Below are positions 35,027-44,806 of a stretch of DNA of 51,198 nt, piece by piece. Within the stretch, counting starts at the first letter, position 1, and the number at the start of each line of letters is the position of its first letter. The DNA lies in NCBI GenBank assembly GCA_027858795.1, contig JAQICF010000126.1, positions 1-51,198 of the forward strand, written 5' to 3'. Position numbers and translations under genes: made by a program. The notes beneath the pieces were generated by a model. The model had not been told where the DNA came from, made no database searches, and saw only the letters and a list, made by a program, of their open reading frames with translations. Source of the DNA: Candidatus Delongbacteria bacterium (GTDB lineage Bacteria > Delongbacteria > UBA4055).

Positions 35027-36157
35027 ATGAAAAAAATAAGCTTAATAACAATCGCTATTTGCATTCTGGTTCTGATCAGTTGCGGTAAAGAAAAGAACTA
35101 CACTATTGAAGTTAAAGACGGTGTAGAGATCATCAAAAATAAAAACATAGAATCATCACCAGACTTGCAGCTAAATCTAAAAATAATCAGTGAAATATCT
35201 CTTGATAAATTGGTACTTCCTGACAGTATCCCGACTATCGAATCTTTTTATATGACTGCTTTGGATTTTGACAGCAATATCTACATATCTGATTTTAGAA
35301 GAAGTGTTGTTTATAAGGTGGATAAAAATGGCAATTATGTTGCTAACTTCAACCGTAAAGGACAAGGACCGGGCGAAAGTCTCGCAATCAACGATATAAT
35401 AATTATTAGGGACTCTGTATATGTTTTCGGAGAATCAGGCAAAACAATGATCTATACTAGATCGGGTGATTTTATCAGACAGTTTAGACTATTTGATGGT
35501 AAGTACTCAAATTTGCAGATAATGAATTCTGAGAGCAAGATAGTTTGTAATTCCCGAAACATCGTACCTGATTATAAGAATAAAAAAGCTCTTATAAAAC
35601 TGGGAGTGTATTTGCTTGATTCAAATAATTTGGAAAATAGTTCAAAAATACTGGAAATTAGTACTACAACAGATCTGAACAATTACAGATATCGAATGAG
35701 TGATGATCAACGTAAATTCTGTTTGTACAACGGTCAAGTATATGTTGAAGATTTAAGCTTCAGTTACTATGCTGTTGATGTTTATGATCTGAACGGCAAT
35801 AAAATCAGAAGGATCGAAAAACAAACCAGAAGGATTGCTTGTTCGGATGAACTCAAAAAGAAAGTACATGAAATTGATCTTGGTAATACCATGGTGAAAT
35901 TTGTTGCTGATTATATGAAACAGATTCTTAATATGTATGTTGATAAAAATGGTTATCTGTGGATTAAACCTGCTGTGGAAGGATTAGAATTTGACCATCA
36001 ATTTTTTGATATATTCAATTCAGATGGCGTTTTTATGAAAAGGATCAAATTACCATTATCGGACAGTTTTGGCTTGCTCGTTTTCGATAAAAACAAATTG
36101 ATAGCTGTCGATCGGGATAATTGTATAGTGAAAGTATTTGATTATGAGTTCCTTTAA
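35027..36157 (+). CDS. 6-bladed beta-propeller lipoprotein
   Basis: 376 residues with a lipoprotein signal ending LISC (lipid-modified C19). Repeats such as DSNIYISDFRRSVVYKVDKNG, then VANFNRKGQGPGE and IYTRSGDFIRQFRLF match the 6-bladed propeller proteins common in Bacteroidota RiPP and polysaccharide clusters. The QGPGES and DKNGYLWI loops are typical. It probably faces the periplasm and binds a ligand or partner; a role in export or immunity of the peptide is possible. It begins 17 bases after the maturase. Confidence 0.88.
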   Translation: MKKISLITIAICILVLISCGKEKNYTIEVKDGVEIIKNKNIESSPDLQLNLKIISEISLDKLVLPDSIPTIESFYMTALDFDSNIYISDFRRSVVYKVDKNGNYVANFNRKGQGPGESLAINDIIIIRDSVYVFGESGKTMIYTRSGDFIRQFRLFDGKYSNLQIMNSESKIVCNSRNIVPDYKNKKALIKLGVYLLDSNNLENSSKILEISTTTDLNNYRYRMSDDQRKFCLYNGQVYVEDLSFSYYAVDVYDLNGNKIRRIEKQTRRIACSDELKKKVHEIDLGNTMVKFVADYMKQILNMYVDKNGYLWIKPAVEGLEFDHQFFDIFNSDGVFMKRIKLPLSDSFGLLVFDKNKLIAVDRDNCIVKVFDYEFL

Positions 36158-36204
36158 TTAACGTTAACTTATTACAATGATAAATAAAATAAGTAAAACA
36201 ATTA

Positions 36205-38400
36205 ATGTTCGTTTTCCCTTTTTTAAAACAACTTGATTCTATGGACTGTGGAGCAACATGTCTTAGGATCATAGCTAAATATTATAAGAAAAATTATTCT
36301 TTAGAATATCTTAGAGAAAAAGCCTTCACAACTCGTGAAGGAGTCTCTTTATTAAGTATCAGCAACGCAGCTGAATCTATAGGTTTCAGAACTCGTGGTG
36401 TCAAGCTTAGTTACGATTCCTTAAAGCAAATTTCTCAACTTCCTTGCATAGTTCATTGGAGTCAAAATCACTTTGTTGTAGTTTATAAAGTGAATGATAA
36501 ATTTGTTTGGGTTTCAGATCCGGCAAATGGTTTATTGAAATATACTAAAGAAGAATTTTTTAAATATTGGGCTACAGATCAAGAAGACGGAATTTCTATT
36601 GGAGTAGCCTTATTGTTAGAACCGTCTCCTGATTTTTACAGTATCGAAGATGAATCAAAGAAAGTTGATAAAACAAGTTTCAAATTTCTTATTCATTATG
36701 TTAAGCCTTATAAAAAATTAATATTCCAACTTATCATCGGTATGGCAGTTGGCAGTTTTATTCTGCTTCTATTTCCATTTTTAGCACAAGCGATGGTCGA
36801 TATTGGTATAGCTGAAAAAGATATAAATTTCGTTGTGATAATCCTTATTGCTCAACTATCATTATTTCTTGGAAGAGCAAGTATTGAATTTATTCGTAGC
36901 TGGATATTATTGCATTTGAGTACAAGGATCAGTATATCAATTATATCTGATTTCTTGATAAAATTGATGAAGCTTCCTCTTCGTTTTTTTGATGTGAAAA
37001 TGACAGGAGATCTTCTACAAAGAATAAACGACCATCACAGGATAGAATCATTTCTTACAAATTCTACTTTAAGCATACTATTTTCTGCAGTTAATTTTAT
37101 CATTTTCAGTATTGTAATGATAATCTATGATATTAAGATATTTACAGTTTTCTCATTAGGAAGTATCCTATACGTAACATGGATCAGAATATTCTTGAAA
37201 AAAAGAAAAGAACTTGATGTTAAAAAGTTCAAGGTAATGTCTGAGAATAATAGTAATTTGATCCAAATGATTACAGGTATGCAAGAGATTAAGCTAAATA
37301 CTTGTGAAAAGCAAAAAAGATGGGAATGGGAGAATATACAAGCAAAGCTATTTAAACTAAATGTTAAAAGTCTTACTTTAGAGCAATATCAAAACTCAGG
37401 TGGAATGATAATTAATGAAGGGAAGAATATATTAATTTCATTCCTTTCTGCTTATGGAGTAATCAAAGGAGACATGACACTCGGAATGATGATTTCAGTA
37501 CAGTACATAATTGGACAACTGAACAGCCCAATATCACAGCTGATATATTTCATGCATTCAATGCAAGATGCAAAGATAAGTTTAGAAAGACTTGGAGAAA
37601 TACACAACAAAGAAGATGAAGAGAATATTAATGAAAACAAAATAATTGATATTGGTGAAAATAAAACTTTACAAGTAAACAATTTGTCATTCCAATATGA
37701 TGGTCCCGAATCCGAATTTGTTCTTGATGATGTGAATCTTGAAATACCTGAAGGGAAAATTACTGCAATTGTCGGGTCAAGTGGTAGTGGTAAAACAACT
37801 TTGATTAAGCTGTTATTAGGATTTTACAAACCTCAACAAGGAAATATACTCGTTGGAGAAAATGATCTGAATAATATTAACAGTACTGAATGGAGAAAAA
37901 AATGTGGTGTTGTAATGCAGGAAGGTTTTATATTCTCAGATACCATTGCAAATAATATTTCAATTAGTGATGAAAAACCTGATAAAGATAAGATCCAACA
38001 TGCAGTTCATGTTGCAAATATTGAAGAATTTATAGAAACCTTACCATTAGGATACAATACTAAGATTGGTATTGATGGGCATGGTCTAAGTCAGGGACAG
38101 AAGCAGAGAATGCTTATAGCAAGATCAGTATATAAAGATCCTGATTTTATTTATTTCGATGAAGCAACAAATGCTCTTGATGCGAATAATGAAAAAGTTA
38201 TAATGGAAAATCTTGATCAATTCTTTAAAGGTAAGACTGTAGTTGTAGTCGCCCATCGATTAAGTACAGTAAAAAATGCCGATCAGATCGCAGTTCTAGA
38301 AAAAGGAAAGATAATTGAAAGAGGAACACATAACGATTTGACTGAACTCAGAGGTGAATATTTTAACTTAGTTAAAAATCAGTTGGAATTGGGTAATTAA
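36205..38400 (+). CDS. Peptidase-containing ABC exporter (C39 family)
   Basis: 731 residues. The N-terminal C39 peptidase has DSMDCGATCLRI (C15), IVHWSQNHFVVVYK (H89) and SDPANG (D105), the triad that cleaves after the leader GG. Six membrane helices follow, then the ATPase with GSSGSGKTTL, signature LSQGQKQRM, Walker B FIYFDEATNAL and the VVVAHRLSTVK switch. It should remove the 26-residue leader while exporting the modified core. The last gene, a HlyD-like stub, follows after one base. Confidence 0.95.
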   Translation: MFVFPFLKQLDSMDCGATCLRIIAKYYKKNYSLEYLREKAFTTREGVSLLSISNAAESIGFRTRGVKLSYDSLKQISQLPCIVHWSQNHFVVVYKVNDKFVWVSDPANGLLKYTKEEFFKYWATDQEDGISIGVALLLEPSPDFYSIEDESKKVDKTSFKFLIHYVKPYKKLIFQLIIGMAVGSFILLLFPFLAQAMVDIGIAEKDINFVVIILIAQLSLFLGRASIEFIRSWILLHLSTRISISIISDFLIKLMKLPLRFFDVKMTGDLLQRINDHHRIESFLTNSTLSILFSAVNFIIFSIVMIIYDIKIFTVFSLGSILYVTWIRIFLKKRKELDVKKFKVMSENNSNLIQMITGMQEIKLNTCEKQKRWEWENIQAKLFKLNVKSLTLEQYQNSGGMIINEGKNILISFLSAYGVIKGDMTLGMMISVQYIIGQLNSPISQLIYFMHSMQDAKISLERLGEIHNKEDEENINENKIIDIGENKTLQVNNLSFQYDGPESEFVLDDVNLEIPEGKITAIVGSSGSGKTTLIKLLLGFYKPQQGNILVGENDLNNINSTEWRKKCGVVMQEGFIFSDTIANNISISDEKPDKDKIQHAVHVANIEEFIETLPLGYNTKIGIDGHGLSQGQKQRMLIARSVYKDPDFIYFDEATNALDANNEKVIMENLDQFFKGKTVVVVAHRLSTVKNADQIAVLEKGKIIERGTHNDLTELRGEYFNLVKNQLELGN

Positions 38401-38401
38401 A

Positions 38402-38605
38402 ATGACTGAGAAAAGAAAAATAAACAACATTATAGATAGAAGTGAAAAGACTCAGGAAATACTGACTTATTCTCCCCATTGGCTTGTCAGATATGGAATA
38501 ACCATAATTGCACTTTTTATACTGGTTTTAATAATTTTAAGCAGATATATTAATTATACAGATGGCAAAACAGTATTTGATATGATCTTTGAAAAGATAT
38601 TTTAA
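38402..38605 (+). CDS. HlyD N-terminal stub (membrane anchor only)
   Basis: 67 residues: IDRSEKTQEILTYSPHWLVR followed by the membrane helix YGITIIALFILVLIILSRY and YINYTDGKTVFDMIFEKIF. This matches the first 50 residues of Bacteroidota HlyD-type adaptors (cytosolic EILGxxPHW block and anchor), but the periplasmic hairpin and barrel are missing and the stop comes after an unrelated-looking tail. It directly follows the ABC gene, where the adaptor is normally found. It may be a decayed adaptor or a working membrane clamp. Confidence 0.75.
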   Translation: MTEKRKINNIIDRSEKTQEILTYSPHWLVRYGITIIALFILVLIILSRYINYTDGKTVFDMIFEKIF

Positions 38606-38660
38606 AATTCTTTCTTTTTGCTAACCCCTAATCCCTTATAACTAACCTCTTTTTTAACTG

Positions 38661-38689
38661 TTGCCATACTATTGTGTTTTTACTATATT
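38661..38689 (+). promoter_or_regulatory. Promoter of etfBA-acyl-CoA dehydrogenase
   Basis: TTGCCA (38661-38666), 17 nt, TATATT (38684-38689), about 40 bases before the etfB ATG. Confidence 0.7.
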
Positions 38690-38727
38690 TATGGATTAAT
38701 ACAAATTTCCATAAAAAAGGAGACAGA

Positions 38728-39603
38728 ATGGCTTTTAAAATAATTGTTCTTGCTAAACAAGTTCCTGACACAAGAAATGTTGGAAATGATGCAATGAAAG
38801 CTGACGGCACAGTGAACAGATCTGCTTTACCTGCTATTTTCAACCCTGATGATCTTAATGCACTTGAGCAAGCTCTTCAGATAAAAGAAAAGAATCCTGG
38901 TTCAGAGATAATAATTTTAACGATGGGACCTCCCAGAGCTGCAGATATTATTAGAGAAAGTCTTTATCGAAATGCGGACAAAGGTTATTTGATTACTGAT
39001 AGAAGATTTGCTGGAGCGGATACACTAGCAACTTCTTATGTTATTTCAAAGGCTATAGAAAAAATTGCTCCTTATGATATTATCCTATCAGGAAGACAAG
39101 CTATTGACGGTGATACTGCTCAAGTTGGTCCACAGACAGCTGAAAAACTTAATATACCTCAGATAACTTATGCAGAAGAGATAACTTCTATCACTAAAGA
39201 TAAAATTACCGTGAAAAGAAGACTTGAAAGAGGTGTTGAAGAAGTTGAATGTACCTTACCTGTTCTTCTAACAGTTCATGGTTCTGCAAAATCTTGTAGA
39301 CCTAAGAATGTTAAATTATTCATGAAATATAAGCACGCAAAGACTCATACCGAACTTCAAACTTTAGATGATGATTATTTAGGTCAGGAGATAAAAAATA
39401 AAGCATTTTTAAATATTGAAGAGATCAGCCTTGATGACCTTGATTGTGATCTAGTAAAGATCGGACTGGCAGGTTCTCCTACAAAAGTAAAAACAATTCA
39501 GAATGTCGTTCATACAGCTAAGGATTCCATGAGACTTGAGGATAATGATAACGATATTAAAAATTTAATGGGTGAATTAATTAATAACCATACTTTGGGG
39601 TAG
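38728..39603 (+). CDS. etfB: Electron transfer flavoprotein subunit beta
   Basis: 291 residues from the ATG at 38728 (MAFKIIVLAKQVPDT), with AAGGAG eight bases upstream; a longer frame from 38674 has no ribosome site. NPDDLNALEQALQIKEKNPG, GAMDTA-like GADTLATSYVISKAI, QAIDGDTAQVGPQTAEKL and LPVLLTVHGSAK are the EtfB blocks. With EtfA it takes electrons from the acyl-CoA dehydrogenase encoded two genes on. Subunit and order fit the classical ETF. Confidence 0.97.
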   Translation: MAFKIIVLAKQVPDTRNVGNDAMKADGTVNRSALPAIFNPDDLNALEQALQIKEKNPGSEIIILTMGPPRAADIIRESLYRNADKGYLITDRRFAGADTLATSYVISKAIEKIAPYDIILSGRQAIDGDTAQVGPQTAEKLNIPQITYAEEITSITKDKITVKRRLERGVEEVECTLPVLLTVHGSAKSCRPKNVKLFMKYKHAKTHTELQTLDDDYLGQEIKNKAFLNIEEISLDDLDCDLVKIGLAGSPTKVKTIQNVVHTAKDSMRLEDNDNDIKNLMGELINNHTLG

Positions 39604-39606
39604 AAT

Positions 39607-40626
39607 GTGAATAACGTATTAGTTTATTGCGAAATTGAAGAGCAAAAAGTTGCTGATGTAAGTATTGAACTTCTCTCTAAGGGAAGAAAACTTGCTGACG
39701 AACTTAAGTGCAAACTTGAAGCTGTTCTCATTGGAAACGACCTTAATACTTTTAATACTATGGTTAGTCCGTTTGGAGCAGACATAATTTATAAAGCTGA
39801 AGATAAAAGACTTTATCCTTATACTACTTTACCGCACACAGCAATTTTTGAAAATATTCTTGAAGAAAGCAAACCTCAGATAGTTCTTGTAGGTGCGACT
39901 TCGATCGGTAGAGATTTAGCCCCTAGGATTGCATCGACTTTAAAATGTGGTCTAACAGCAGATTGTACAGACCTTGTGATCGGTGAATACACAGATGCAA
40001 AGACTAAAACTGAATATAAAAACCTTTTATATCAGATAAGGCCGGCATTCGGTGGCAATATTGTGGCAACTATTGTAAATCCTGAGACTAAACCTCAGAT
40101 GGCAACAGTTCGAGAAGGCGTAATGAAAAAAGAGATCGTTTCTGAAAATTACAAGAGCGAAATAATTGATATTGATGTTAAAAACATCTTAGATAAAGCA
40201 AACTTTGCAGTAAGGATCATTGAAAGACATATCGAACCTAGAAAAGTAAACCTTTCCGGTGCTCAAATAATCGTATGCGGTGGATTTGGCATTGGTTCGA
40301 AAGATGGTTTTAAACAGTTGAAGGATTTTGCGAAAACTATCGGTGCTGAAGTTGGAGCTTCCAGAGCTGCTGTGGACGCTGGTTTTGCTGATCATGCTAG
40401 ACAAGTTGGTCAGACAGGAGTTACTGTACGACCTAAACTTTATATAGCAGTTGGAATTTCCGGAGCTATTCAGCATACCGCTGGGATGGAGGAATCATCT
40501 CAGATAATCTCGATCAATAATGATCCTGAAGCTCCTATAAATCAAATAGCTGATATTGCTATAACAGGTGATTGGAATTCAGTGATACCAAAAATGGCAA
40601 AATACTATAAAGAGCAATCTAAATAA
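39607..40626 (+). CDS. etfA: Electron transfer flavoprotein subunit alpha
   Basis: 339 residues from a GTG start, three bases after etfB, with GGGGT upstream. The FAD domain is complete: GGFGIGSKDGFKQLKDFA, GASRAAVDAGF, QVGQTGVTVRPKLYIAVGI and SGAIQHTAGMEESSQIISIN plus NDPEAPI. N-terminal VLVGATSIGRDLAPRIAST is the usual region. Binds FAD together with EtfB and passes electrons onward; no ETF-quinone oxidoreductase is in the window. Confidence 0.97.
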   Translation: MNNVLVYCEIEEQKVADVSIELLSKGRKLADELKCKLEAVLIGNDLNTFNTMVSPFGADIIYKAEDKRLYPYTTLPHTAIFENILEESKPQIVLVGATSIGRDLAPRIASTLKCGLTADCTDLVIGEYTDAKTKTEYKNLLYQIRPAFGGNIVATIVNPETKPQMATVREGVMKKEIVSENYKSEIIDIDVKNILDKANFAVRIIERHIEPRKVNLSGAQIIVCGGFGIGSKDGFKQLKDFAKTIGAEVGASRAAVDAGFADHARQVGQTGVTVRPKLYIAVGISGAIQHTAGMEESSQIISINNDPEAPINQIADIAITGDWNSVIPKMAKYYKEQSK

Positions 40627-40671
40627 AATGTGAGCACACTACAAGGAACAGTCTAAATAGGGGTATTTAAT

Positions 40672-42414
40672 ATGGCAAATTTTTATACAGATAATGAAGA
40701 CATTAAATTTCATCTAAATAATCCAAAGATGAAAGCTATTGTTGATCTGAAAGAAAAAGATTATAAGATCACTGAAAATGAATATCACGATCATGATGGT
40801 TTAAATCCTGATGATCTTAAACCTTACAACTATGAAGATGCTATTGATAACTATAATGAGGTTTTGGCCATTGTTGGTGAGATATGTGGTGATATCATTG
40901 ATCCAAATGCTGAAAGTGTAGATGAAGAAGGTCCTACTTTAGTGGATAATAGAGTTCATTATGCAAAAGGCACCGATGAGAATATGGAAGCCTTAAAACA
41001 GGCAAAACTTACCGGAATGACTTTACCTAGAAAATATGGGGGCCTTAATTTCCCTGCCACGGCATATAACATGGCTGTTGAGATGGTTTCAAGAGGTGAT
41101 GCAAGTTTAATGAACCTTTTTGGACTTCAGGACATCGGTGAAACTGTTTACGAATTTGCGGATGATGATATTAAAAAGAATTTTCTTCATAGATTTGCTT
41201 CAGGAGAGGCTACAGGTGCAATGATCTTAACTGAACCTGATGCCGGATCAGACCTTCAGGCGGTAAATTTAAAAGCTCATTTCGATGAAGCTACCAATAC
41301 TTGGAGATTAAACGGAGTTAAAAGATTTATCACTAATGGAAATGCTGACCTATCTTTAGTATTAGCAAGATCAGAAGAAGGAACAAAAGATGGCAGAGGT
41401 CTCTCAATGTTCTTGTATGATAGAGACGATACTGTTCAAATCAGAAGAATTGAAAATAAGATGGGAATTCACGGATCCCCGACTTGTGAAATGGTGTTCA
41501 AAGATTCTCCTGGTATCTTGATCGGTAAAAAGAAATTTGGTCTAATAAAATATGTTATGGCATTAATGAATGGTGCGAGACTTGGTATCGGTGCTCAATC
41601 TATCGGTATTTCTGAAGCAGCCTACAGAGAAGCTTTAAAATATGCAAAAGAAAGAGCTCAATTCGGTAAAACAATTGACCAATTCCCGGGTGTTTATGAA
41701 ATGCTTACAGATATGAAAGTTAAGATAGCTGCATCAAGAACTTTAATGTACGAAACTTCCAGATTTGTCGATATGTACAAAATTTATGAAGACATTGAAG
41801 GTGAAAGAAAGCTCTCTATTGAAGAAAAACAGATAATGAAAAAATATAAACGTAGAGCTGATTTCTATACTCCTTTGTTAAAAGGCCTTACAAGTGAATA
41901 TTGTAACTCAATTGCATATGATGCTATACAGGTACATGGCGGAACAGGATTTATGAAAGATTTCCCTGTTGAAAGACTTTATAGAGATGCCAGAATTACA
42001 ACTATCTACGAAGGTACTACTCAACTTCAGGTTATTGCTGCGATCAGAGGTGTTACGAGTGGTCTTTTCACTGAAATGATGGAAGAATATGAAAGTGTTA
42101 AAATTGCTCCTGACTTAGAATATCTTGTGAAACATCTGAAAGAAATGAAAAATGAGTATGTTGAAGCTATTAAGATCGCTGAAGCTCCTGAGGATAGTGA
42201 ATTCCTTGATTTCCATGCAAGAAGACTCGTTGAAATGACAGGCAATATCGTTATGGGACATCTACTTGTTCTTGATGCTAATAGGGACAATAAATTTAAA
42301 TCTATAGCTGAATTATACATAAAGAAAGTTCAACCGGAGAATACTGAGAAATTCAACAAGATCAAAACGATTGATCGAGATGATCTCGGATTATATAAAG
42401 CGTTATCAGTATAA
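40672..42414 (+). CDS. Acyl-CoA dehydrogenase
   Basis: A 580-residue FAD enzyme that introduces the trans-2,3 double bond into acyl-CoA. TGAMILTEPDAGSDLQAVNL, WRLNGVKRFITNGNADLSLV, GIHGSPTCEMVF and YAKERAQFGKTIDQFPG are the family motifs, with the catalytic-base Glu at about 447 in IYEGTTQLQ. It is longer than short-chain dehydrogenases (about 380), with a C-terminal extension as in FadE-like enzymes, so a long or unusual acyl chain is plausible. In an operon after etfBA, it should donate electrons to that ETF. Confidence 0.95.
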   Translation: MANFYTDNEDIKFHLNNPKMKAIVDLKEKDYKITENEYHDHDGLNPDDLKPYNYEDAIDNYNEVLAIVGEICGDIIDPNAESVDEEGPTLVDNRVHYAKGTDENMEALKQAKLTGMTLPRKYGGLNFPATAYNMAVEMVSRGDASLMNLFGLQDIGETVYEFADDDIKKNFLHRFASGEATGAMILTEPDAGSDLQAVNLKAHFDEATNTWRLNGVKRFITNGNADLSLVLARSEEGTKDGRGLSMFLYDRDDTVQIRRIENKMGIHGSPTCEMVFKDSPGILIGKKKFGLIKYVMALMNGARLGIGAQSIGISEAAYREALKYAKERAQFGKTIDQFPGVYEMLTDMKVKIAASRTLMYETSRFVDMYKIYEDIEGERKLSIEEKQIMKKYKRRADFYTPLLKGLTSEYCNSIAYDAIQVHGGTGFMKDFPVERLYRDARITTIYEGTTQLQVIAAIRGVTSGLFTEMMEEYESVKIAPDLEYLVKHLKEMKNEYVEAIKIAEAPEDSEFLDFHARRLVEMTGNIVMGHLLVLDANRDNKFKSIAELYIKKVQPENTEKFNKIKTIDRDDLGLYKALSV

Positions 42415-42417
42415 TTT

Positions 42418-42443
42418 AAAACCTCGCATTTGCGGGGTTTTTT
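42418..42443 (+). terminator. Terminator of etfBA-acyl-CoA dehydrogenase operon
   Basis: ACCTCGC-ATTT-GCGGGGT (one G-T pair), followed by TTTTT, four bases after the stop codon. Confidence 0.88.
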
Positions 42444-42460
42444 ATTGTCTCATTAATAAA

Positions 42461-42489
42461 TTGACTTTAATTTAATATTAATATATTTT
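42461..42489 (+). promoter_or_regulatory. Probable purNH promoter
   Basis: TTGACT (42461-42466), 17 nt, TATTTT (42484-42489), about 36 bases before the purN TTG start. Confidence 0.5.
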
Positions 42490-42524
42490 TCAATACTGAA
42501 AATAATCAAAAGAAACAAGATAAA

Positions 42525-43112
42525 TTGAAATATAGAATTGCAGCATATATCTCAGGTTCAGGAAGTAATTTAAAGGCAATATTGGACTACAGCCTTCAAA
42601 AGAAGATTAGTTCTGAAGTTGTAGCTGTAATTGCAAATAAAGAAGCAAAAGGATTAGAATATCCTGTATCACTAGGCATTGAAACGGCTATAATTCCAAG
42701 AAAAGAAATGCCAAGATCAGAATTTGTCAAAAAACAGGTAGAACTATTAAAAAAACATAATGTAGATCTCATCATCCTTGCAGGTTACATAAGAAAATTA
42801 CCAAAAGAGATCACTGATAAGTTTAAAAATAGAATAATAAACATCCATCCTGCCTTATTACCGAAATTTGGAGGTAAGGGAATGTATGGAATGAACGTTC
42901 ATAGAGCTGTTATAGAAGCAAAAGAGAAATATTCAGGGCCTACAATTCATTTTGTAGATGACATATATGATAACGGCGAAATCCTTTTACAGAAAAAAGT
43001 TGAGATCTTAGAGGAAGATACTCCTGAGACTCTGCAAAAGAAAGTATTGGAACTGGAACATATTGTGTATCCTGAAGCAATTAGGCTATTAGAAGAAAGG
43101 AGAGAAAATTGA
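42525..43112 (+). CDS. purN: Phosphoribosylglycinamide formyltransferase
   Basis: 195 residues starting at TTG (MKYRIAAYISGSGSNLKAIL), the normal PurN N-terminus, with no ATG available in frame. INIHPALLPKF supplies the catalytic Asn and His and FVDDIYDNGEILLQ the Asp. It uses 10-formyl-THF to formylate GAR in purine synthesis. GKGMYGMNVHRAVIEA is the expected loop. It overlaps the purH start (TTGA), so the two are translationally coupled. Confidence 0.96.
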   Translation: MKYRIAAYISGSGSNLKAILDYSLQKKISSEVVAVIANKEAKGLEYPVSLGIETAIIPRKEMPRSEFVKKQVELLKKHNVDLIILAGYIRKLPKEITDKFKNRIINIHPALLPKFGGKGMYGMNVHRAVIEAKEKYSGPTIHFVDDIYDNGEILLQKKVEILEEDTPETLQKKVLELEHIVYPEAIRLLEERREN

Positions 43113-44806
43113 ATTTAGTACCCATTAAAAGAGCAATAATATCTGTCTCTGATAAAAAAAATATCGACAAATTTGCAAAATATATTGAAAGTAAGGGCAT
43201 TGAAATCTTTTCTACAGGTGGAACTTACAAGCTTTTAAAGGAACATGGTGTAAAAGTAAAAGATATCACTGAATTGACAGGCTTTCCCGAGATGATGGAC
43301 GGAAGGATCAAGACATTGAATCCAAAAGTTCACGGTGGGATCTTAGCAGTCAGAGAGAATGAAACTCATATGGATGAAGCAAAGCAAAACGGTGTGGAAA
43401 TGATAGACCTCGTAGTCGTTAATCTGTATCCATTCGAAAAGACTATTTCAGACCCTGATGTTACCTTAGAAGATGCCATTGAAAATATTGACATTGGTGG
43501 TCCTACGATGCTTAGAAGCAGTGCTAAAAACTATAATTATGTGACCGTTATTACTGATCCTGCCGATTATGAAAAATTCATCGAGGAATATGATCAATAT
43601 GGTGGAACTTCACTGGATTTCAGAGAGGAATTAGCATTAAAAGTTTTCAGCAGGACAGCAGAATATGATAGTATCATCTCTGAATACCTTGAAAATAGGT
43701 TGGCTAAGAAATCAAAGAAAAATTTATTCCTGGAAAAAGGAAAAGAACTTAGATACGGTGAAAATTCACATCAGAAAGGATTTTTATATACTGACAAACA
43801 TTCTTTGGAAGGCACACTTGCAACTGCAAAACAATTAGTCGGCAAGGAAATGTCCTACAACAATTATATGGATGCTCAGGCAGCATTGGATACAGTTCTT
43901 GAATTTGAAGAACCTGCTGCTGTAGTTGTTAAGCATATGAACCCATGTGGTGTTGCAACAGGAAAGAATTCCAGAGAAGCAATTGAAGCTGCATGGTTTT
44001 CAGATCCAATCTCAGCTATGGGATCTGTGTTAGCTTTTAACACTGAATTCGATATGAAAACATTAAGATTCTTGAGAGGTAAAGAAGTTAAACATTTATC
44101 TTTCAGAGTAGAGAATAATAAACTTATCCCTGAGCAAATAAAGAGAAAATTCGTGGAAGTTATATTAGCTCCTTCTTTCTCTGAAGAAGCCTTGGAATAT
44201 ATCACTACGAATAAGAGCTTTCAAAGCGTTAGGGTACTTCAAATAGATATTAAAGCTTCGAAAAAAGCTAAAGATTTTCAGATCAAGAGAATTGACGGTG
44301 GATTTCTTTATCAAACTACCGACAATGAGTTAACTACAAGATTTGATTGTGTCACTAAGAAGAAATTTGACGAAAAAATTGAAAAACTTGCTGAATTTTC
44401 ATATCAGTGCTGTAAGCACGTAAAATCAAACGCTATAGTTCTTTGCAGATTGACAGACAGCGGTGAATATACAATGTTGGGAATGGGTGCGGGACAACCA
44501 AACAGAATAGATTCTTTTAGAAAATTAGCTATAACTAAAGCAAAAGAAAATTTAGAATATGAATTTACATCTCAGAATATTAGTGGTACTTTCGAAGATT
44601 ACTTCAAAAAAGTTATTTCAGAGCAAACTGTAATGGCAAGTGATGCTTTCTTCCCGTTTGATGACTCTGTCAGAACTGCTGCAGAATATGGAATTAAATA
44701 TATAATTCAACCCGGTGGATCAATGAACGATGTCGATTCCATCAAGGCTTGCAACGAGCTTGATATGGGTATGATCTTTGCGGGAAACAGGCATTTTAGA
44801 CATTAA
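43109..44806 (+). CDS. purH: Bifunctional AICAR transformylase/IMP cyclohydrolase
   Basis: 565 residues from a TTG with AAGGAGAG upstream, overlapping the purN stop. The N-terminal IMP cyclohydrolase has FSTGGTYKLLKEHG and KTLNPKVHGGILAVRE, and the AICAR transformylase has LRYGENSHQKG and VVKHMNPCGVATG with the catalytic Lys-His, ending GGSMNDVDSIKACNELDMGM and IFAGNRHFRH. It is about 40 residues longer than E. coli PurH. It performs the last two steps to IMP. Confidence 0.96.
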   Translation: MNLVPIKRAIISVSDKKNIDKFAKYIESKGIEIFSTGGTYKLLKEHGVKVKDITELTGFPEMMDGRIKTLNPKVHGGILAVRENETHMDEAKQNGVEMIDLVVVNLYPFEKTISDPDVTLEDAIENIDIGGPTMLRSSAKNYNYVTVITDPADYEKFIEEYDQYGGTSLDFREELALKVFSRTAEYDSIISEYLENRLAKKSKKNLFLEKGKELRYGENSHQKGFLYTDKHSLEGTLATAKQLVGKEMSYNNYMDAQAALDTVLEFEEPAAVVVKHMNPCGVATGKNSREAIEAAWFSDPISAMGSVLAFNTEFDMKTLRFLRGKEVKHLSFRVENNKLIPEQIKRKFVEVILAPSFSEEALEYITTNKSFQSVRVLQIDIKASKKAKDFQIKRIDGGFLYQTTDNELTTRFDCVTKKKFDEKIEKLAEFSYQCCKHVKSNAIVLCRLTDSGEYTMLGMGAGQPNRIDSFRKLAITKAKENLEYEFTSQNISGTFEDYFKKVISEQTVMASDAFFPFDDSVRTAAEYGIKYIIQPGGSMNDVDSIKACNELDMGMIFAGNRHFRH

